Positions 16,635 through 24,907 of a stretch of 64,000 nt of DNA are shown in pieces. The notes under the pieces were generated by a model. That model was given only the letters and a program-made list of their open reading frames with translations, searched no databases and had not been told where the DNA came from. Both the position numbers and the translations under genes were made by a program. Position 1 is the first letter of the stretch, and every line of letters starts with the position of its first letter. This stretch comes from Nonomuraea coxensis DSM 45129 (GTDB lineage Bacteria; Actinomycetota; Actinomycetes; Streptosporangiales; Streptosporangiaceae): assembly GCF_019397265.1 (NCBI RefSeq), contig NZ_CP068985.1:6855001-6919000 (forward strand), written 5' to 3'.

Positions 16635-17939
16635 TCAGCCGGTCAGGGTGAGCGGGTTGACCAGGTCGGCGTAGACCAGGAGCCCGGCCATCACCATCAT
16701 GACGAGCGCGATCGCGTACGTCAGCGGCAGCACCTTCGCGATGTCCACGTACTTCGGCTCCGGCCGCCGCATGATCTTGGCGTACGCCCGCTTGATGCCC
16801 TCCCAGATCCCGCCGGCGATGTGGCCGCCGTCCAGGGGCAGCAGCGGGATGAGGTTGAACATGCCGATCGCGAGGTTGAAGCCGGCCAGCAGGTTGACGA
16901 AGATGGCGATCTTCTTCTCGTTGGTGAGATCGCTGGCCAGGATCTCGCCGCCCATGCGGCCCGCGCCCACGACGCCGACCGGGCCCTCGGGGTCGCGCTT
17001 CTCGCCCGAGAAGGCCGCGTGCCAGACGCCGACCATCTTGTCCGGCAGGTTGAGCAGGGAGCCCGCCACGCGGCCGGTCAGCTCGCCCATGTAGCCGACG
17101 ACCTCGCCCATGCTCTGGCGCTGCATGACCTCGGTGGGCAGGACGCCGAGGAAGCCGACGTTCTTGTCGATCTTGTTGGGGTCCTGGAGGTTGGGGCGGT
17201 CCTGGGCGATGAGGGTGACGTCGAGCGTCAGTGGCTTGCCGTCGCGTACGACGCCGAGCTCGACCGGGCCGGGGCCGTGGGAGCGGATGAGCCGGGTGGC
17301 GTCCTCCCACGTGGTGATCTTGTGGCCGTCGAAGGTGACCATCCGGTCGCCGGGCTTGAGCCCGGCCTGCGCGGCCGGGGTGGGCCGGTCACCGGCCTGG
17401 CAGGTCTTGCGCTGCTCGGTGACCGGGATGACGCACGTGGAGGTCTCCGGCGAGACGACCGGGGCCCAGGCGGGCAGTCCGATGCCGACCAGCAGGATGC
17501 TGAAGAAGACGAACGCGAGCACGAAGTTCATCAGCGGCCCGCCGGACATGATGATGATCTTCTGCCACCACTTCTTGCGGTAGAAGACGCGGTCCTCGTC
17601 GCCGGGCCGGACCTCCTCCTGGGCGGCGTCCCTGGCCGACTCGATGAGGCCCTGCCAGGGGCCGGTGGCGGTGTTGCGCAGTTTGTTCGGGTCGTCACCG
17701 GGGCGCGGCGGCAGCATGCCGATCATGCGGATGTAGCCGCCGAACGGGATCCACTTGATGCCGTACTCGGTCTCGCCCCTGCGCCTGGACCAGGCGGTCG
17801 AGCCGAAGCCGACCATGTACTGGGTGACCTTGACGCCGAAGAGCTTGGCGGGGACGAGGTGCCCGATCTCGTGCAGCGCGATGGAGACCATCAACCCGAG
17901 CAGGAAGAGGATGATTCCCACCAGATAGAGCCAGTTCAT
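16635..17939 (-). CDS. RIP metalloprotease, site-2 protease family (RseP/Rip1-like)
   Basis: A 434-residue intramembrane zinc protease that cleaves membrane-bound anti-sigma factors. The zinc motif HEIGH is at residues 23-27 in the first helix. A PDZ domain follows (AAQAGLKPGDRMVTFDGHKI, about residue 190 on), and the second zinc motif is NLIPLLPLDGGHIAG (about 370). Three to four membrane spans are evident. The ATG at 17939 has GGAG 8 nt upstream. In many actinobacteria the gene sits between dxr and ispG. Here neither is adjacent. Confidence 0.95.
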   Translation of the reverse strand: MNWLYLVGIILFLLGLMVSIALHEIGHLVPAKLFGVKVTQYMVGFGSTAWSRRRGETEYGIKWIPFGGYIRMIGMLPPRPGDDPNKLRNTATGPWQGLIESARDAAQEEVRPGDEDRVFYRKKWWQKIIIMSGGPLMNFVLAFVFFSILLVGIGLPAWAPVVSPETSTCVIPVTEQRKTCQAGDRPTPAAQAGLKPGDRMVTFDGHKITTWEDATRLIRSHGPGPVELGVVRDGKPLTLDVTLIAQDRPNLQDPNKIDKNVGFLGVLPTEVMQRQSMGEVVGYMGELTGRVAGSLLNLPDKMVGVWHAAFSGEKRDPEGPVGVVGAGRMGGEILASDLTNEKKIAIFVNLLAGFNLAIGMFNLIPLLPLDGGHIAGGIWEGIKRAYAKIMRRPEPKYVDIAKVLPLTYAIALVMMVMAGLLVYADLVNPLTLTG

Positions 17940-18084
17940 CTATGCGCGCTCCAGGGCAAGGCGGACGTCCAGACAGCTTCAGGGTAGTCGACTTCCCCGG
18001 TCCTCAAGGGCTTGCGGCATTTTGGGCAGGCATTGACAGTACGCGACCGGACGATCACCCTGAGAGACGACGGAGGGGGACGTC

Positions 18085-18681
18085 TTGATCAGGATCCTGA
18101 TTGCCGAGCACCTGCCCTTGGTGCGCCGCGGCCTGCTCGCGACCCTCGGCGCCGAGCCTGGGCTGCGGGTGGTGGCCGAGGTGGGGCACGCCGAGGAGGT
18201 GGCGCCCGCGGCCCGCGTGAGCGACCCCGACGTGGCGGTGGTGGATCTCGACCTGCCGGGCCCGCCCGTGGTGGCCGAGCTGGCCGAGCAGGTGCCGTCC
18301 TGCCGGACGCTGATCCTGTCCGCCCGGCCGGATCCCGGCCAGGTGCGCAGGGCGCTGGCGGGGCCGGCCCTGGGGATCATGAGCCTGCGGGTGGCGCCGG
18401 AGCGCCTGGCCGACGGGGTCCGCCAGGTGGCGGCGGGGCGGCGGGCCGTCGAGGCGGAGCTGGCGGTGGCCGCGTTGCACGGGGAGCGCAACCCGCTGAC
18501 CCGGCGCGAGCTCGACGTGCTGCGCATCGCGGCGGAGGGCGCGCGCTCGACCGAGATCGCCGACCAGCTCTTCCTGTCGGTGGGCACGGTGCGCAACCAT
18601 CTGTCGCGCATCATGTGCAAGACCGGCGCGCGCAACCGGGTCGACGCCGTGCGCATCGCCAACGACTCGGGCTGGCTGTGA
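18085..18681 (+). CDS. Orphan LuxR/NarL-type response regulator with atypical receiver
   Basis: A 198-residue regulator. The receiver domain (1-120) keeps the phosphoacceptor-like D54 (VVDLDLPG). It lacks the usual acidic pair near residue 9 (AEH instead of DD) and has arginine where the conserved lysine should be (SLRVAPERL). The C-terminal LuxR helix-turn-helix is intact (LTRRELDVLRIAAEG, TEIADQLFLSVGTVRNHLSRI). The TTG start at 18085 has GGAGGGG 8 nt upstream. No histidine kinase gene is nearby, so it may act without phosphorylation. It is divergent from the RIP protease gene. Confidence 0.92.
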   Translation: MIRILIAEHLPLVRRGLLATLGAEPGLRVVAEVGHAEEVAPAARVSDPDVAVVDLDLPGPPVVAELAEQVPSCRTLILSARPDPGQVRRALAGPALGIMSLRVAPERLADGVRQVAAGRRAVEAELAVAALHGERNPLTRRELDVLRIAAEGARSTEIADQLFLSVGTVRNHLSRIMCKTGARNRVDAVRIANDSGWL

Positions 18682-18745
18682 CGTGGACCTGCTGTGACGC
18701 GGGACGGCTGTGACGCGGGACGGCTGTGACTCGGGTCGGCTGTGG
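18675..18745. repeat. 16-bp tandem repeat starting at a stop codon
   Basis: Units start at 18675, 18691, 18707 and 18723, with a partial fifth at 18739. The core is GCTGTGACGCGGGACG; units 2 and 3 are identical. The first unit contains the CTG-TGA end of the response regulator gene, so the last codons and stop are repeated downstream. Together with the hairpin at 18753-18767 this fills the gap up to the PP2C gene. Confidence 0.85.
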
Positions 18746-18752
18746 AGGGCGG

Positions 18753-18767
18753 GGCTCCGGTGGAGCC
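18753..18767 (+). terminator. Short hairpin after the response regulator gene
   Basis: GGCTCC-ggt-GGAGCC, a 6-bp stem just past the tandem repeats and before the convergent PP2C gene. It is a weak terminator candidate. Confidence 0.4.
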
Positions 18768-18869
18768 GCGCCGCTCCGCCGGTGCCCCGGTCACTCAGAG
18801 GATCGCAGCAGGTCCGCGCCGCGTGCCAGTGACCCTTCTCACGACCTCACCCATGTCGAACGTCACGGG

Positions 18870-19985
18870 TCACGGCCGCCAGATGAGCACCAGCGCGCAG
18901 TCGTCGTTGTGCCCGGAGGCCATGGCGTTGACCAGCGCGCGGGCGCCGTCGCGGAACCCCGAGGGCAGCAGCCGCTCGGCCTCGCCGAGCAGCCGGTCGA
19001 GCCCGGCGTCGATGTCGCGGCCGGGCTGCTCGATGAGCCCGTCGGTGAACAGCAGCAGCGCGTCGCCCTTGCGCAGGGTGCCGCTGTCGGGCTCGCAGTG
19101 CAGGTCGGGCACCACGCCGAGCACGACGCCCTTGGCCGAGGCGACCTGCCAGCTCCCGGTGCCGGCGTCGAACTTCACCACCGGCGGATGCCCGGCCGAG
19201 GTGATGGTGTAGTCGCCCGTCGCGAGGTCGAGACGCAGGTGGACGGCGGTCACGAAGCCCTCGTCGCCCCGCTGGCGGTGCAGGTAGGCGTTGCAGGCGG
19301 GCAGGAAGTCGTCGACCGAGCCGAGCAGCCCGCCGAACGTCCCCGACAGCAGCAGCGCCCTGGTGCCCGCGTCCACGCCCTTGCCGGAGACGTCGACCAG
19401 CGCGATCTCGACGGTGTCGCCGTCGCGCATGGACACGAGGAAGTCGCCGCCGAACGAGGACCCGCCGGCCTGCTTGAGCACGACCTTGGCACCCCAGTCC
19501 TTGGGCAGCGGCGGCAGCTCGCCCTGCCTCTTGAGCCGGTCGCGCAGCTCCAGCAGCATCGCGTCGCCGCGCAGCCCTTGAACACCGAGCTTGCCGCGGG
19601 TGCGCGCCATGAGCACGGCGAGCACGGTGGTGAACCCGATCGTCACCATGAGCCCGACCCCGACGCGGCCCGCGCCGAGCGCGACGGCGATGTAGCCGAG
19701 CGCCGCCCCCACGGCCACGAGCAGCGTGACCAGGCTGCGCAGGCGCAGCTGCAGCCCGCCGACCAGGGTGACGAGGATGAGCAGCGACGGCGAGAACCAC
19801 TCGGTGGAGACCTCGCCGGCGAGCACTCCGATGAGCAGCGCGAGCACGGAGAGCGTGATGAGCAGGTTGCGGTCGCGGGCGAGCGGCCCTCTGCGGACGA
19901 AACGGACGATGGACACGAGGATGGGCACCCGCGCCAGCGCGGCGCGGACCCGTGGCGGGATCAGCGGCGCCGGACGGGAACTCAT
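18870..19985 (-). CDS. Membrane-anchored PP2C-type (SpoIIE-like) serine phosphatase
   Basis: A 371-residue protein. The N-terminal part has about four membrane helices (LLITLSVLALLIGVLAG through VTIGFTTVLAVLMA). The C-terminal PP2C domain carries the metal-binding aspartates in GGDFLVSM, VDVSGKGVDAG and SGHNDDCALVL. Such RsbU/SpoIIE-like phosphatases dephosphorylate anti-sigma antagonists. The ATG at 19985 is chosen because TACAGT ends 10 nt upstream; in-frame ATG codons further upstream exist. Its partner may be an ATPase like that at 7541, but they are not adjacent. Confidence 0.92.
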   Translation of the reverse strand: MSSRPAPLIPPRVRAALARVPILVSIVRFVRRGPLARDRNLLITLSVLALLIGVLAGEVSTEWFSPSLLILVTLVGGLQLRLRSLVTLLVAVGAALGYIAVALGAGRVGVGLMVTIGFTTVLAVLMARTRGKLGVQGLRGDAMLLELRDRLKRQGELPPLPKDWGAKVVLKQAGGSSFGGDFLVSMRDGDTVEIALVDVSGKGVDAGTRALLLSGTFGGLLGSVDDFLPACNAYLHRQRGDEGFVTAVHLRLDLATGDYTITSAGHPPVVKFDAGTGSWQVASAKGVVLGVVPDLHCEPDSGTLRKGDALLLFTDGLIEQPGRDIDAGLDRLLGEAERLLPSGFRDGARALVNAMASGHNDDCALVLIWRP

Positions 19986-20091
19986 GATGGGCCTGACTGT
20001 ATCGGTCCGCATCCCGTTTGGGCAGTCCACTTGACCAAGGCCTTGATCATTACGTGCGGATATTCGGTGGCTCTCCCCCTTTGCCCGCTCC

Positions 20092-20097
20092 TACCTT
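20092..20097 (+). promoter_or_regulatory. -10 element, leaderless promoter
   Basis: TACCTT ends 6 nt before the ATG at 20104. No ribosome binding site is seen. Confidence 0.5.
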
Positions 20098-20103
20098 GGA
20101 CGG

Positions 20104-21336
20104 ATGAGCTTCCCCATCCGTCCGATCGCCGAATCCGAGTGGACGGCGTACGTCAACGTCATGAACGAGGGCTTCGGCTGGACCGCGCCGCCCGGCATGA
20201 TCGAGCGGTTCAAGGCCGAGACCGAGTTCGACCGGACGCTGGCCGTCTTCGACGGCGAGGTCATGGTGGGCACCACCGGCGTCTTCAGCCTCAGGATGAC
20301 CGTCCCCGGCGGGCGGCAGCTCCCCGTGGGCGGGGTGACGTCCGTGAGCGTGCTGCCCTCGCACCGGCGCCGCGGCGTGCTGTCGCAGATGATGCGCCGC
20401 CAGCTCGCCGACATCCGCGAGCGTGGTGAGGCGGTGGCCGCGCTGTACGCCTCCGAGTCGGGCATCTACGGCCGCTTCGGCTACGGCCGCGCCGCGAGCG
20501 AGTTGTCCTTCCGGATCGCGAAGCGCGCGGCGTCGTTCGTGGCGGACGCGCCCGCGGATCCGTCGCTGCGGATCAGGGTGGCCCCGCCGGCCGAGGTGCG
20601 GGCCGAGCTGGAGGCCCTGTTCGCGGCCGTGGTGACCGACCGGCCGGGCCGCTACGAGCGGCACGCCGCCTTCTGGGACGGCAACCTCGCCGACGACGAG
20701 TCCGACCAGCGCGGGATGGGCGCGCTGCGCTGCGTGCTGGCGGAGGACGGCGGCGGCGTGCGCGGGTACGCGCTGTTCCGGGTCAAGTCGGCCTGGGACG
20801 ACAACGGGGTGCCCGAGGGCGAGCTGCGGCTGCACGAGCTGGAGGCGGCCGATCCCGCGGCGTACGCACTGCTGTGGCGCCACCTGCTGGACCGGGACCT
20901 GGTGACCACGCTGCGGGCGGGCAGCCGGCCGGTGGACGACCCGCTGCAGGCGCTGCTGGCCGACCCGCGCCAGCTCCGCGCGTCCTGGGGCGACGAGCTG
21001 TGGGTACGCCTCGTCGAGGTGGACCGCGCCCTGACCGCCCGCGCCTACGCGGCCCCGGTGGACCTGGTGATCGAGGTGGACGACGACGTGTGCCCGTGGA
21101 ACGCCGGCCGCTGGCGGCTCACCGCGGACCCGTCAGGCGCGGAGTGCAAGCAGGTCGAGGACGAGCCGGACCTCACGGTGCCGGTGGCGGCGCTGGGGTC
21201 GGCGTACCTGGGAGAAGGGCAGCTCGGGCCGCTGCTCGGCGCGGGGCTGCTGCGCGAGCACACCCCGGGCGCGGTGCGCGGGCTCGCCACCGCGATGTCC
21301 TGGAGCCCCCGGCCCTGGGCGGGCCGGGTCTTCTGA
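20104..21336 (+). CDS. Eis-like GNAT N-acetyltransferase
   Basis: A 410-residue protein with the three-part Eis architecture: an N-terminal GNAT domain with the acetyl-CoA loop (VLPSHRRRGVLSQMM, about residues 83-97), a second degenerate GNAT region, and a C-terminal SCP2-like domain (about 300-410). The final residue is Phe, fitting the C-terminal carboxylate used for catalysis in Eis. Eis enzymes acetylate lysines and aminoglycosides at several positions. The substrate here is unknown. The transcript is probably leaderless. Confidence 0.9.
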   Translation: MSFPIRPIAESEWTAYVNVMNEGFGWTAPPGMIERFKAETEFDRTLAVFDGEVMVGTTGVFSLRMTVPGGRQLPVGGVTSVSVLPSHRRRGVLSQMMRRQLADIRERGEAVAALYASESGIYGRFGYGRAASELSFRIAKRAASFVADAPADPSLRIRVAPPAEVRAELEALFAAVVTDRPGRYERHAAFWDGNLADDESDQRGMGALRCVLAEDGGGVRGYALFRVKSAWDDNGVPEGELRLHELEAADPAAYALLWRHLLDRDLVTTLRAGSRPVDDPLQALLADPRQLRASWGDELWVRLVEVDRALTARAYAAPVDLVIEVDDDVCPWNAGRWRLTADPSGAECKQVEDEPDLTVPVAALGSAYLGEGQLGPLLGAGLLREHTPGAVRGLATAMSWSPRPWAGRVF

Positions 21337-21345
21337 GACGGAGGT

Positions 21346-21366
21346 TCCCGGGCCCGGGGCCCGGGA
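21346..21366 (+). terminator. Terminator after the Eis-like gene
   Basis: TCCCGGGCC-cgg-GGCCCGGGA, a perfect 9-bp stem 10 nt past the stop codon. It abuts the -10 element of the next small gene. Confidence 0.7.
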
Positions 21367-21368
21367 CG

Positions 21369-21374
21369 TACGCT
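21369..21374 (+). promoter_or_regulatory. -10 element, leaderless promoter
   Basis: TACGCT ends 6 nt before the ATG at 21381. Confidence 0.5.
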
Positions 21375-21380
21375 CGGAGC

Positions 21381-21536
21381 ATGGCGTTGCAGAGCTTGCA
21401 GATCACCGCGACGATCGCCATGCGCGCCCGCGACGTGTCGCGGCCGGCGAAGGAGCAGCAGGAGGCCGCCGACCGGCGGCCCCTGCGTGACGAGATGCCG
21501 AGGCGCGAGGCCAAGCGCAAGGGACAGAACGGCTAG
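21381..21536 (+). CDS. Small charged protein of unknown function (51 residues)
   Basis: ATG at 21381 opens a 51-codon frame. The first third is mildly amphipathic (MALQSLQITATIAMRARDVS) and the rest is rich in Arg, Lys and Glu (DEMPRREAKRKGQNG). It has its own -10 hexamer 6 nt before the ATG, and a terminator hairpin separates it from the Eis-like gene. Both support expression as a leaderless mRNA. No recognisable domain. It is convergent with rpiB. Confidence 0.6.
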   Translation: MALQSLQITATIAMRARDVSRPAKEQQEAADRRPLRDEMPRREAKRKGQNG

Positions 21537-21551
21537 CCGGGGGCCGGGCCG

Positions 21552-22019
21552 TCAGGGCAGCGGCGGGAGCTGGCCGATCGTCTCGTAGGAGGCGAGCTGC
21601 GCGATGCGCCGGCTGTGGCGCTCGCTGCCGGAGAAGGCGGTGCCCAGGAAGACCTCGGCGAAGCGGGTGGCGTCGTCGAGGGAGTGCATGCGCGCCCCGA
21701 GGCTGACGACGTTGGCGTTGTTGTGCTCGCGGGCCAGGCGCGCGGTGTCCTCGCTCCAGGCCAGGGCCGCGCGGATGCCGCGCACCTTGTTGGCGGCCAT
21801 CTGCTCGCCGTTGCCGGAGCCGCCGATGACGATGCCGAGGCTCGCCGGGTCGCCGGCGACGCCCTCGGCGGCGCGCAGCACGAACGCCGGATAGTCGTCC
21901 TCGGCGTCGTAGACGAAGGGACCGCAGTCGATCACCTCGTGCCCGTGGTCCTTGAGCCAGGACACGAGGTGGTTCTTGAGCTCATAGCCGGCATGGTCGG
22001 CACCGATGTAGACACGCAC
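21552..22019 (-). CDS. rpiB: Ribose-5-phosphate isomerase B
   Basis: A 155-residue enzyme that interconverts ribulose-5-phosphate and ribose-5-phosphate in the pentose phosphate pathway. The family signatures are VYIGADHAGYELK at the N-terminus and GGSGNGEQMAANKV. The glutamate in that motif replaces the catalytic cysteine of E. coli RpiB, as in mycobacteria. The start is GTG at 22019; a longer frame to 22085 is unlikely because the family begins at this point. It is divergent from def. Confidence 0.96.
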   Translation of the reverse strand: MRVYIGADHAGYELKNHLVSWLKDHGHEVIDCGPFVYDAEDDYPAFVLRAAEGVAGDPASLGIVIGGSGNGEQMAANKVRGIRAALAWSEDTARLAREHNNANVVSLGARMHSLDDATRFAEVFLGTAFSGSERHSRRIAQLASYETIGQLPPLP

Positions 22020-22108
22020 CCGCCCAGTCTTCCACAGCCCCGGGGTAGCGGCTCGCGCACTAGAGTAAGGATCACTTCCGACCACTAATCCTTACGAAGG
22101 CAGGGATC

Positions 22109-22594
22109 ATGCGAGAGATCCGCGTCATCGGCGACCCCGTGCTGCGCACGCCCGCCGAGCCGGTCACGGACTTCGACCGCGAGCTGCGCCGCCTGATCGA
22201 GGAGATGTTCGAGGCGATGTACGCGGTCGACGGGGTCGGCCTGGCGGCCCCGCAGATCGGCGTGTCGCGGCGGCTGTTCGTGTACGACATCAACAAGCGC
22301 AAGGGCCACGTGATCAACCCGGTGCTGACGGTGGACGACCCCGAGGAGATCTCCGACGAGGAGGGCTGCCTGTCGGTGCCCGACCGGCACACCGGGCGGC
22401 CGATCTACGCCCCCGTCGCGCGGGCGGCGGGCGTGACCGTGGAGGGGGTGGACCGGCTGCGGCGTCCGGTGCGCGTACGCGCCCGCGGCTCGCTGGCGCG
22501 CTGCTTCCAGCACGAGACCGAGCACCTCGACGGCCGGCTGTACGTCGACCGCCTGCCGCGCGACGAGGCCCGCGGGATCATGTCACGCGCCTGA
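22109..22594 (+). CDS. def: Peptide deformylase
   Basis: A 161-residue metalloenzyme that removes the formyl group from nascent proteins. All three motifs are present: GVGLAAPQIG (42-51), EGCLSVP with metal ligand C87, and QHETEHLDG with H135, E136 and H139. The ATG at 22109 has AAGGCAGGG upstream. It is probably one of several paralogues, as is common in actinomycetes, because fmt and priA are not adjacent. Confidence 0.97.
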   Translation: MREIRVIGDPVLRTPAEPVTDFDRELRRLIEEMFEAMYAVDGVGLAAPQIGVSRRLFVYDINKRKGHVINPVLTVDDPEEISDEEGCLSVPDRHTGRPIYAPVARAAGVTVEGVDRLRRPVRVRARGSLARCFQHETEHLDGRLYVDRLPRDEARGIMSRA

Positions 22595-22604
22595 TCAGGA
22601 GGCG

Positions 22605-22610
22605 TAGCGT
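22605..22610 (+). promoter_or_regulatory. -10 element, leaderless promoter
   Basis: TAGCGT ends 6 nt before the ATG at 22617. An AGGAGG at 22597 lies 14 nt away, too far for normal initiation. Confidence 0.45.
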
Positions 22611-22616
22611 GACCGT

Positions 22617-23348
22617 ATGACTGTGCTTACCGGCAAGGGCGCGTTGGTCACCGGAGGCTCGCGCGGCATCGGCAGGGCCGTCGTGGAGCGGTTGCGGCAG
22701 GACGGCGCGGAGGTCGTCTTCTGCTACGAGCGGTCGGAGGAGGCCGCGCGGCGGGTCGCCGAGGAGACGGGCGCGACGGCGGTGCGCGCCGACCTCGGCG
22801 TGAGGGAGGATCTGGAGCGGCTGTTCGCCGAGGCGGAGGCCCGGTTGCCCGGGGTGGACATCCTGGTCAACAACGCCGCCACCACCGCCGGGCAGAAGCT
22901 GCTGATGGATCTCACGGACGACGACTTCGAGCGCTCGTTCGCGGTCAACGTGCGCGCCGTCCTCCTCGCCATGCGGTGGGCCGCCAGGGTGATGCGCGAC
23001 GGCGGGCGCATCGTCACCGTCTCCTCGATCAACACCCTGGTGCCGGCCCCGCTGCTCACGCTCTACTGCGGCGGCAAGGGCGCGGTCGAGCAGTTCGCCA
23101 AGGTGGCGGCGCGGGAGCTGGGCGGGCGCGGCATCACCGTCAACGTCGTCTCCTCGGGCGCGACCGACACCGACATGTTGCGCGGCGCCAACCCGCCCGA
23201 GGCGCTGGAGCGGACGCTCGCGTTCACCGCGCTCGGCCGGCTCGGGCAGCCGGACGACATCGCCTCGGTGGTGGCGTTCCTGGCCGGGCCCGACGGGCGG
23301 TGGGTCACCGGGCAGAACCTGATCGCCAGCGGGGGCCTGCTGGTCTGA
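22617..23348 (+). CDS. SDR-family oxidoreductase with atypical active site
   Basis: A 243-residue Rossmann protein with TGGSRGIGRAV (about residues 11-21), NNAATT and IVTVSSIN. The catalytic region reads LYCGGKGAVEQFAK, so the YxxxK spacing is kept. The C-terminus GRLGQPDDIASVVAFLAGPDGRWVTG (split here for reading as GRLGQPDDI and WVTGQN) is typical of FabG-like enzymes. It has its own -10 element, so it need not depend on def. The substrate is unknown. It is convergent with an aldehyde dehydrogenase gene. Confidence 0.9.
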   Translation: MTVLTGKGALVTGGSRGIGRAVVERLRQDGAEVVFCYERSEEAARRVAEETGATAVRADLGVREDLERLFAEAEARLPGVDILVNNAATTAGQKLLMDLTDDDFERSFAVNVRAVLLAMRWAARVMRDGGRIVTVSSINTLVPAPLLTLYCGGKGAVEQFAKVAARELGGRGITVNVVSSGATDTDMLRGANPPEALERTLAFTALGRLGQPDDIASVVAFLAGPDGRWVTGQNLIASGGLLV

Positions 23349-23378
23349 CCCGCGAGGCCCGCCGCCGGGGCGCCGGCG

Positions 23379-24782
23379 TCAGAGCTGGAGCGACTTGACC
23401 TCCAGGTATTCGTCCAGGCCGTGGTCGCCGAGCTCGCGGCCGACGCCCGACTGCTTGTAGCCGCCGAAGGGGGCCAGCGGGTTGAACCGGCCGCCGTTGA
23501 CGGCGACCTGGCCGGTGCGCAGCCGGCGGGCCAGCCCCAGGGCGCGCTCCTCGGTGCCCGCCCAGACGGCGCCGGCCAGGCCGTAGCGGGTGCCGTCGGC
23601 GATGGAGACGGCCTCGTCCTCGGTGACGTAGGGGATCACCGACAGCACCGGCCCGAAGATCTCCTCCTGCTCGATCGTCATGCCGGGCTCCACCCCCGCG
23701 AACACCGTGGGCTCGACGTAGAAGCCGCGCTCGTGCGGGCGTTCTGTGCCGCCGGCCACCAGCCGGGCGCCCTCCTCCTGGCCGCGGTTGATGTAGCGGA
23801 CCACCCGGTCGCGCTGGACCTGCGAGACCAGCGGGCCGATCCTGGTGGACTCGTCGAAGGGGTCGCCGACGGTGTAGCCGCGGGCGGCCTCGACGGCCAG
23901 GCGGACGGCCTCGTCGTACTGGTCGCGGTGGACAATCATGCGGGTCCAGGCCGAGCAGGTCTGCCCGGCGTTGACGAAGCAGTTGGCCACGCCGACCTTG
24001 ACGGCGAGCTTGAGGTCGGCGTCGGGGAGGATGATGTTGGCGGACTTGCCGCCGAGTTCGAGCGCCACCCGCTTGACGGTCTCGGCGGCGAGCGCGGCCA
24101 CCCGGCGGCCCGCCGCGGTGGAGCCGGTGAAGGAGACCATGTCGACGCCGGGGTGGGCGGCCATGGCCTCGCCGACGACCGGCCCGCGCCCGCTGACGAG
24201 GTTGAACACGCCCGGCGGCAGGCCCACCTCGTCGAAGATGCCCGCCAGCGCGTACGCCGCCAGCGGCGCGACCTCGCTCGGCTTGAGCACGACGGTGCAC
24301 CCGGCGGCCAGCGCCGCGCCCACCTTGCAGACGATCTGGTGCAGCGGGTAGTTCCACGGGGTGATGGCCGCGACGACCCCGACGGGCTCCTTGACGACCA
24401 GGGAGGTGCCGACGCGCCGCTCGCGCGGATGGCTCTCGGCCAGTCCGGCGAAGGAGGCGAGGACCCCCGCGGGCATCAGGGTCTGCACCTTGAGCGCGAA
24501 GCCCAGCGGGGATCCCATGTCGGTGGCGATCGTCTTGGCGATGTCGTCGGCGCGCTGCCGCAGCAGGTCGGCCGCGTCGGCGAGCAGCTTGCCGCGTTCG
24601 GCGGGCGCGGTGCGCGACCAGGACGGGAACGCCTCCCGCGCGGCGGCCACGGCCGACTCCACGTCGTCGGGGGAGCCGGCGGGCACGTGGTCGATGACCT
24701 CTTCTGTGGCCGGGTTGACGACCTCTATGGACTCGTCGGACGCCGAGGCGGTCCAGGAGCCCCCGATGTACAGCTCACGCAT
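23379..24782 (-). CDS. Aldehyde dehydrogenase family protein
   Basis: A 467-residue NAD(P)-dependent aldehyde dehydrogenase. The cofactor region has VAAITPWNYP (about 130-139) and FTGSTAAGRRV. The catalytic glutamate lies in ALELGGKSANI and the catalytic cysteine in NAGQTCSAWTRM. The chosen ATG at 24782 has GGATGGGG upstream; an ATG at 24803 is an alternative. The specific aldehyde cannot be read from sequence. Confidence 0.95.
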   Translation of the reverse strand: MRELYIGGSWTASASDESIEVVNPATEEVIDHVPAGSPDDVESAVAAAREAFPSWSRTAPAERGKLLADAADLLRQRADDIAKTIATDMGSPLGFALKVQTLMPAGVLASFAGLAESHPRERRVGTSLVVKEPVGVVAAITPWNYPLHQIVCKVGAALAAGCTVVLKPSEVAPLAAYALAGIFDEVGLPPGVFNLVSGRGPVVGEAMAAHPGVDMVSFTGSTAAGRRVAALAAETVKRVALELGGKSANIILPDADLKLAVKVGVANCFVNAGQTCSAWTRMIVHRDQYDEAVRLAVEAARGYTVGDPFDESTRIGPLVSQVQRDRVVRYINRGQEEGARLVAGGTERPHERGFYVEPTVFAGVEPGMTIEQEEIFGPVLSVIPYVTEDEAVSIADGTRYGLAGAVWAGTEERALGLARRLRTGQVAVNGGRFNPLAPFGGYKQSGVGRELGDHGLDEYLEVKSLQL

Positions 24783-24907
24783 GTCCCCATCCTGACAGCG
24801 CATCCCGTCGATCGCGAGGGAGGTTCACTGAGCCGGGGATGAGGATTCTCCACCGCCATCAGGTTCTTTCTCCCCCGGGGTATCCGAAATGCGCTGACAG
24901 CGGGATT

